NCBI GenBank assembly: GCA_950295325.1
Contig: OX485806.1
Location: 50,525,169 to 50,589,168 of the forward strand
DNA: 64,000 nucleotides
DNA from: Polytrichum commune
Taxonomy: Eukaryota > Streptophyta > Polytrichopsida > Polytrichales > Polytrichaceae
Direction of reading: 5' to 3'
Part shown: one piece after another, positions 57,951 through 64,000 of the stretch
Layout: every line of letters begins with the position of its first letter
How positions within the stretch are numbered: the stretch's first letter is position 1
Translations under genes and position numbers: made by a program
Notes under the pieces: model-generated
What the model saw: only the letters and a program-made list of their open reading frames with translations
Databases searched by the model: none
Told to the model about the DNA's origin: nothing

Positions 57951-59690
57951 AAGTTTTTGCTATGTCTTTAAAACAACCAAACCCAGGGAACAAAGTCTCC
58001 AGGAAGACTGAGATAGTGTCTATAAGGGTTAATGTCACATTGGATTAAGGTTCTTAATAACATCCTAGGGCCTTTCTTCTTTCATTCCTTCATTATTCCA
58101 CTTATTCTCCCCTCTTATGGTTCCTTTGTGCTTCTTCAGTCGTGAGTGATTCCGTCCTATCTTCAGGGAAAATTTCTATCACTCTATGTTTTTGATCTAT
58201 TTCAGTCGTGAAGCTCAAAAGCTTGGCAAGTTGTCCTTGGCAATTTGTCAGGACCGAAGTCCGGGGTAATGTCTTTTAGTAACCACATCGTCTTAGATCA
58301 ACATAATTCACAATTACGGTAATTCAATCATTTTTAATTCCTTTTTAATTCAACTTACAACCATCATGCATGTCTTCACATAACTCAAGTCACCACCTTC
58401 ATCTTCGATCATCTAGTGATTCATCTCAAGCAATCATCCACTTGTTAATATGAAATTCAATACATCAACAGCTAGGCTATATTCTTTCCTTAAGGCTTTA
58501 GTCTGTTTGAAACTAATAATGTCATGTGGTTGGTAAAGTCTTACTCCAATACGGTAATATCTCCTTCTCGGGAAGGTAATGTCTTGACAGCCTATGGCCT
58601 GCCTCTAGTCCTTCCATGTCCATCGATGGCTACTAGTCCAACTCTCTCTCTCTCTGAATCTCTCTCGGCTAAGGGCCAGTAAAGTAACAGCACGTGACTA
58701 GGCGATAGCCCCTCTCTTTGCTCTCTGTCTGCCTCTCTGTAACGGCTATTGCCCTCTCGGCTGGCTACTCAGCTTACTGAGAGTTCTCTCAACTTTTTCC
58801 CGAGACTATGGCTCTCGTCCTTCTTGGCTAATTGCCAGCATTCGCTGCTCTCGGCTAATTGCCCAAGACTAAGCTTATTGCCCACTCAGCCTCTCCGACT
58901 GAGTTCATCAATAACTTGCCTTCTTTTCGACAGGCTCGTGTCTTACGTCAACACCCCTTTAGGGTAAGTTTACTTTGCCACATCCTGACTTCCTCTCAGA
59001 ATATTGCCTCTATTATCTCACACTTCACATACACTCAGCCTCTTCCGGCTCTTCCTACAACTAAGCATCCTTCCGTCAATAGCCCTTTTTACTCCTCTCC
59101 GCCAACTCGCCCTTAATCGACTTTGACATATTCCAATGCAAATTGCTATCCGCCTATTTGCCTAATCTTAATATCACATCGCTCTGCCAGACTATCTGCC
59201 TCACTCAGACAATGCTACTGACGGACTCGCTTCACAATTTCCACATTCCACACGCAGACAAACAATGTCACACTTTACTTCTTCTTCCGTAATAATTCAA
59301 TCAATGTTCTTGAATACTTTCAGTCTTTACTGTTTCAAAGTTCACAGACACTTTAACTTTGAGTGCTTCGACTCTATGCCTATGGCCAATCCCTCCGAGC
59401 CTCTCGCTCTGGGATATAACTACGACGACACTCAATCACTGAGTGTTACGCCTGCTAAGACTAATGCTAACTCTATGCTAAGCTTGAGACTATGTGAGAT
59501 TCTACAAAGTGATAATAGCCTATGTTTGCTGATGGCCGGCTCCTCCTTGTCGACGAGGGAGGTGACGAGTCGGTTAGCCGTCGTAACCGCTTCTGAACGA
59601 CAATCGCCCCCTTCATCGACTCCAGATGAAGTTCAACCGTCAATCGCCAAATGAAAGTCGTCAAAATAGGCTAATAGCCTTATTCGGACA
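57951..59690. mobile_element. Unclassified 1.7-kb insertion in the helicase gene
   Basis: The helicase reading stops after IHSALCIPI (about 57,950) and resumes at IPVNQSLSN (about 59,720). The intervening DNA is CT-rich and unrelated to the helicase. Frames within it (59,265-59,654 and others) have no known domain. It could also be an intron (GTAAG-like border at the left), but the length and composition favour an insertion. Confidence 0.4.
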
Positions 59691-61807
59691 GGTGATGGTC
59701 CAAAAATTGGTTTTACAATTCCAGTTAATCAATCTTTGTCAAATATGGAAAAATTATCTTCTGAATCACTGAACAAATAAAACTTATAGTAACTGATGAG
59801 ATATCTCTTGTTAGAGCGAAGATGCTTGACGCTGTCGATCAAAAATTTCGATCCATAAAACATATTCAAAATATATATTTTGAAGGAGTAACTGTTATTG
59901 TTTGTGGTGATTTTTATCAAGCTCCACCGGTCATGAACAAATAGGGTGTTTCAAAAATTAAATGATGGATTAAATTTTTTGGCACCTAATTTTTGGATTG
60001 AATGTATTAAATGTTACAAATTGACACTGTGATGCGCCAAAATAATCCATTGTTTGTCAATATACTTAATAGTGTTAGAAAAAGAACCCACAACATCCAA
60101 TTAATGCTACAATTCCTCATTTATATTATATGAATAAAGATACATTGGCGTACAACTTAAAAGTCTTTGACAATACAAAAGGTATCACTTATTATTTAAA
60201 TGCAGTAGATATTAAACATCAGTAGATATTAAACATCATTCCGCAAAATATAAAATTCTAGACGATCCTAGTAAAACAGTTGGATTACACACACTTATAA
60301 AAGTTAAAAAAAAAATGTTGGTAGAGCTTTGTGGAGGAAATTATGCAACACATGATGGTTTAGTGAATGGAGCTGATGGAATTTTTAAGACATTTAGATT
60401 AATAAATTCTAAAACATATATTTTTATACAGTTCTTAAACATAAAAATTGGATCTTCAACACGCTTAGCAAATGCTCATCTATATTAAGATAAGAATATA
60501 GATCCAACTTGGACACAAATTGAACCTCAAACAAAAGACATTCGAATTGGAAAGAATGAAAAGCATCTTATAACTTGGATACGATTTCCTATACAATTAA
60601 CAGTTGCTCGAACGGTTCATCGTTCATAAGATTTGTCTTTAGATGAAATGGTGTTTGATCCAAGTGGTATTAATAAACATGGATTAGCGTACATTCCATT
60701 ATCACGGATAAAAACAAAAGAAAAATTACATTTACTACAGTAACCTTCCGCTTAAGTACACAACTTGAACATGCGCAGTTTGTGCGTACTTAGCTGGTAG
60801 GTGCGTACTTTAGGATTTAGGGTTTCCCAAATCACAAGTGGTCGACCTCAAAGCCAAACGCAAAAAACTTCAAAACTTACACCAAATGATGATTCACAAC
60901 ATGTTCAACTAAGAAATCTTGAAACCTCATTTTTTTGCCAAAAAATGCGTACTTAACCGAGACGCGTACTTAAGTGGGAGGTTATTGTACATCCACTAGC
61001 GAATTCTAACTTCCAAATTGATAAATCAGTCTCTATTGAAATGGAAAGATTGACCAATTCAGCCAAATATAAACTTTTAGTACCAATTTTTTTAAATATT
61101 CATCATTCACATGTAATCATTCAAAGCATGAATATTAATTATTTGTCACGACATCATTTAAATATATAAAATGATAATAACTTGCAATCATCACATATAT
61201 ACTATATTTTCAAGAAACTGGATTAAAAGATTTTGAAGAAGTGCCACAATTTATTAATTTATCTAAATATAAATATATACATAATTTTGATGAACATGGC
61301 TTAATTTTGTAATATGATAAGAATATTATGTGTTCCTCAATAACGATAGATCATCTCAGTGGATCAGAGTTTATAGCGGCAATATTTAATGAAGGATATA
61401 GAAAAGCTATTCATGTGATAATTCTTTATCGATCTCATGTGACTTCGATTCTTTCTTTTATAAGTTGTTTAGAGAAATTACTTTATAAAATACCATTAGC
61501 ATGTCCAACTGTTATTCTTGGTGATTTCAATATAGATTTTGGTAAAGAAATAGACAAACACAAAGATTTACAAGTACTTCATGTATGTATGTCCAAATAT
61601 CATTTAAAACATCTGTCAATATCTACTACAAAATCAAATTCATTAATATATCACATTTGGTCGAATATTCTAGGTCATGAAACATTTTTTGACGTCACTG
61701 ATGCACAGTGGCCAGACTATGACAAATTAATTTATTGTGCATTTAAGCTTCCAAATACTATGCCTTATTATTGTTACAATAAACCAAAAATATTTTTAAT
61801 TAAATGA

Positions 61808-62763
61808 TAAATTAGTATAAATCATATTTAATTCAAAAAAATTCAAACGAGTTAAAATTCTTGAATGAGTTTCATATATATTTGTAAGTTCATGCACTTC
61901 AAATTTTCAATTCACATTTAAGTAAGTGATCATGTATGATTATTGAAAATATAGGCCGGTACATTTTTGAATTTATATTTGTGCATGAGTTTACATATCA
62001 TTTTATTCGTCAAGAATCCAAAAAACTTCTAGGTCACCTTCGAAAGATGAGAAGATATTGTCTTCAAGGAAAGGTGACAATGAAATAAAGCTTCAACTGG
62101 ACGCATATATAAAATGAAAATATTTGTTTAAATGTGTCATATATACATAATATGCATAATACAAAAAATATAGTATTGTGCGATCTAATTCAAATATAAG
62201 AACAATTGTATATTCAAATACATCGGCAATGTGCACAATTATTCCCACATAAATCAAGACATAACAAAAACCACCCAGTGTTGTGTACACAAAGTTTGTC
62301 TTCTCTATTCAAAAGGTGACATAGGAATGAATGAAGTATAGCAAGCCTTAAAAGTCGAAGACAAAAATACATTTATACTTGGTGAATTATTAGAAACATA
62401 AGAAATCTAAATTTAATATTTATAATCATATAAATTTTTAATGAAAATAGTATTTATTATATACATAAAATGAATGTTTTACATTTCTTATACATGTTCA
62501 AGTTTATGAAAATAATTGTAATCCACGACGACTAACCCCATATGTACATCCACTCAGTCCAAATGTTTTTCTCTCAGTTTTTTTGTAATTTTAATCGACT
62601 AAGTCCATATGCCCCGTGCTTGTATTATAATTTTCATGGTAGAGGCATCCTAAAAATAGTGCATTGGAACTATTTGTATGGCCATGTAGTGTAAGTAAAC
62701 ACGGTTGACAATGTGTGCAAAATGTTCTGAATGAAAACAACTTTCATAAGTGTGTGCAGAACC
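61808..62763. other. AT-rich 3' flank of the helicase-endonuclease gene
   Basis: No gene or shared repeat is recognised. Confidence 0.3.
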
Positions 62764-62850
62764 TGTTATATACATATACATATACACATATACATATACA
62801 CATATACATATACACATATACACATATACACATATACATATATATATAGG
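62764..62850. repeat. (TATACA)n microsatellite
   Basis: Alternating ATATACATATACACATAT runs for about 85 bp. Confidence 0.95.
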
Positions 62851-63385
62851 GGATTGCTATTTCCACACATTTTTTGGCTAGATTCACACCTTTTTGCCGG
62901 TTCGGTTGCCGTGTTACTGAGGCGCTATATAAGAAATTCTTCATGGTGCATCCGGACCGTTGATCCACCAAGGCCCATCCAAGGGCCTCAATGATCCTAG
63001 GTGGCGGTGGGGTGGGGGGCGGGGGTGGTGCTTGCCACCAAGGCGGGGTGGGGCCATGGGCCTCATGTCTTTTTTGGGGAGGCCGGATTTAGGGTGGTGT
63101 CGGGCCTAGTGGCTAGGCAGGCCCAGTGGCTAGGCCTACTTATTATATAACTAGTAGGTTAGCCTTACTCTACTTACTAAATAACTAATTGGTTAGCCTT
63201 ATTCTACTTACTAAATGACTAGTTGGTTAGCCTTACTCTACTTACTAAATGATTAGTTGGTTAGCCTTACTCTACTTACTAAATGACTAGTTGGTTAGCC
63301 TTACTGTACTTACTAAATGACTAGTTGGTTAGCCTTACTGTACTTACTAAATGACTAGTTGGTTAGCCTTACTGTACTTGCTAAA
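62851..63385. repeat. Inverted arm, right
   Basis: From about 63,034 the sequence is the reverse complement of 55,265-55,565: GTGCTTGCCACCAAGG, then GGCCTCATGTCTTTTTTGG, GGCCTAGTGGCTAGG, and six 39-40 bp units with TAGTTGGTTAGCCTTACT. The 180 bp before it (GGGGATTGCTATTTCCACAC onward) has no counterpart at the left end. Confidence 0.85.
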
Positions 63386-63497
63386 TGACTACACTAAATA
63401 TGATATTTAGTGTTTGATTAGATTTAGTGTTTTACCACCCTACTTTGCTCAAGACTAATTTTCAATTCTTTGATAATTAGTGTTAGACATAAATGCG

Positions 63498-63575
63498 CCG
63501 CCGCCGCCTTCCTTGTTGCCACCTCTTTCCTAGAAACAGTTAATCGCCTTCCTTGTTGCCACCTCTTTCCTACTA
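63498..63575. repeat. Direct duplication of a 28-bp segment
   Basis: CGCCTTCCTTGTTGCCACC followed by TCTTTCCTA occurs twice, 43-44 bp apart. Confidence 0.85.
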
Positions 63576-63618
63576 AACACTAAATTCGTGCATGCAACTT
63601 TCACATATTACCATAGAT

Positions 63619-64000
63619 GATATTTAGTGTTTGAGTTTACATTTAATGTTACTTACTTTCATAGGGTTAGTGATATTTAGTGTAGTGTTCGTATTTAGTG
63701 TATCTAACACTAAATATCATATTTAGTGTAGTTGGTCACCCTTACTCTACTTACTAAATAACTAGTTGGTTACCCTTACTTGGTATTTTGGTAGGCTATC
63801 ATGTTACAACCATTGCAAGGAAGCAGACTATCCACAATCATATAGCATAGAATTACAACATAATGTCATTAAAGTAAGGGTGACCAACTACACTAAATAT
63901 GATACTTTGTGTTAGATACGCTAATCACGAACACTACACTAAATATAACTAACCCTATGAAAGTAAGTAACATTAAATGTAAACTCAAACACTAAATATC
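63619..64000. repeat. Large inverted repeat at the right edge
   Basis: The arm 63,619-63,757 and the arm 63,872-64,000 are inverted copies with few mismatches (GATATTTAGTGTTTGAG pairs with the last bases of the window). About 115 bp lie between them. Within each arm, CACTAAATATCATATTTAGTG-like words are themselves palindromic. The structure continues beyond the window. Confidence 0.85.

Larger units (their letters stand above)
55600..61807 (+). pseudogene. OTU + PIF1-type helicase + endonuclease gene (Helitron2/Helentron-like), decayed
   Basis: In order: an OTU-like cysteine-protease start GDCLFDSISYLL (55,610) and again GDCLFHSISYLL (56,155). Next is a PIF1 helicase start HFFLTGGTGT with a damaged Walker A (57,790), and AFTGKTTFNIDGCTIHSAL (57,880). 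Then come VNQSLSNMEKLSSESLNK (59,720), DEISLVRAKMLDAVDQKF (59,790), VTVIVCGDFYQAPPV (59,890) as Walker B, and DGLVNGADGIFK (60,360). ARTVHRS-stop-DLSLDEM (60,610) and LAYIPLSRIKTKEKLHLL (60,690) are motifs V and VI. An EEP-type endonuclease follows with PTVILGDFNIDF (61,507) and IYCAFKLPN. A Rep (HUH) domain was not found. Helicase plus EEP nuclease, sometimes with OTU, is known for Helitron2/Helentron proteins. Many stops and shifts, a solo LTR and a 1.7-kb insertion break it. Confidence 0.75.

Noticed and set aside
59265-59654. 129-codon frame as a gene
   Set aside because: It lies inside an insertion in the helicase pseudogene. It is of low complexity and has no domain or splice context.

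Overview
The window is eukaryotic and looks like a repeat-rich land-plant nuclear genome. Supporting signs are a tRNA-iMet primer-binding site (TGGTATCA), Ty3/Gypsy and Ty1/Copia remnants, a CACTA (TNP2-type) transposase remnant, Mutator-like (MULE) coding sequence, GT-AG introns, and decay by C-to-T changes in CAG/CTG and TGG contexts. I see no clearly intact host gene, no rRNA or tRNA gene, and no prokaryotic operon. I cannot name the species. The OTU/PIF1-helicase/endonuclease remnant and the DNA-methyltransferase-like gene would be unusual in a typical flowering plant, so a non-flowering plant is a weak guess.

Layout. 1-5.1 kb: AT-rich DNA with a minisatellite and a CACTA transposase pseudogene (2.5-4.2 kb). 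5.1-8.5 kb: stacked copies of one Gypsy LTR family (called LTR-A, about 972 bp, TGTCGC...GCGACA), including a solo LTR with target duplication AAGAT. 8,546-35,938: an insertion of 27.4 kb that splits one LTR-A, with a 10-bp target duplication (TCAAAATGGT) and inverted ends. It carries a MULE transposase gene (29.6-33.4 kb, +). Next to it, on the opposite strand, is a multi-exon gene (16.5-22.5 kb, possibly starting near 29.2 kb) with a ParB-like motif and a beta-class DNA amino-methyltransferase layout. Both genes are broken. Introns and flanks of the second gene are filled with about 150-bp tandem repeats and about 20 copies of a GC-rich hairpin next to an A/T run. Three younger insertions sit inside these arrays: a 4.1-kb one-gene element, a 2.97-kb LTR-like element, and a 538-bp hAT-like MITE.

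36-48.3 kb: Gypsy gag/protease and integrase fragments, more LTR-A copies, a second 4.1-kb one-gene element inside a solo LTR-A (TSD TCACC), and a Copia RNase H fragment. 48.9-51.7 kb: a second copy of the 2.9-kb LTR-like element, inverted relative to the first. 51.7-55.3 kb: mostly unassigned. 55.3-63.4 kb: a decayed OTU + PIF1 helicase + endonuclease gene of Helitron2/Helentron type, flanked by inverted copies of a tandem-repeat segment and split by a solo LTR-A (TSD ATGTC). The last 400 bases form a large inverted repeat that runs off the window.

The main candidate for something undescribed is the 27.4-kb MULE-like element, because it couples a SWIM/zinc-finger MULE transposase with a divergently placed methyltransferase-like gene.
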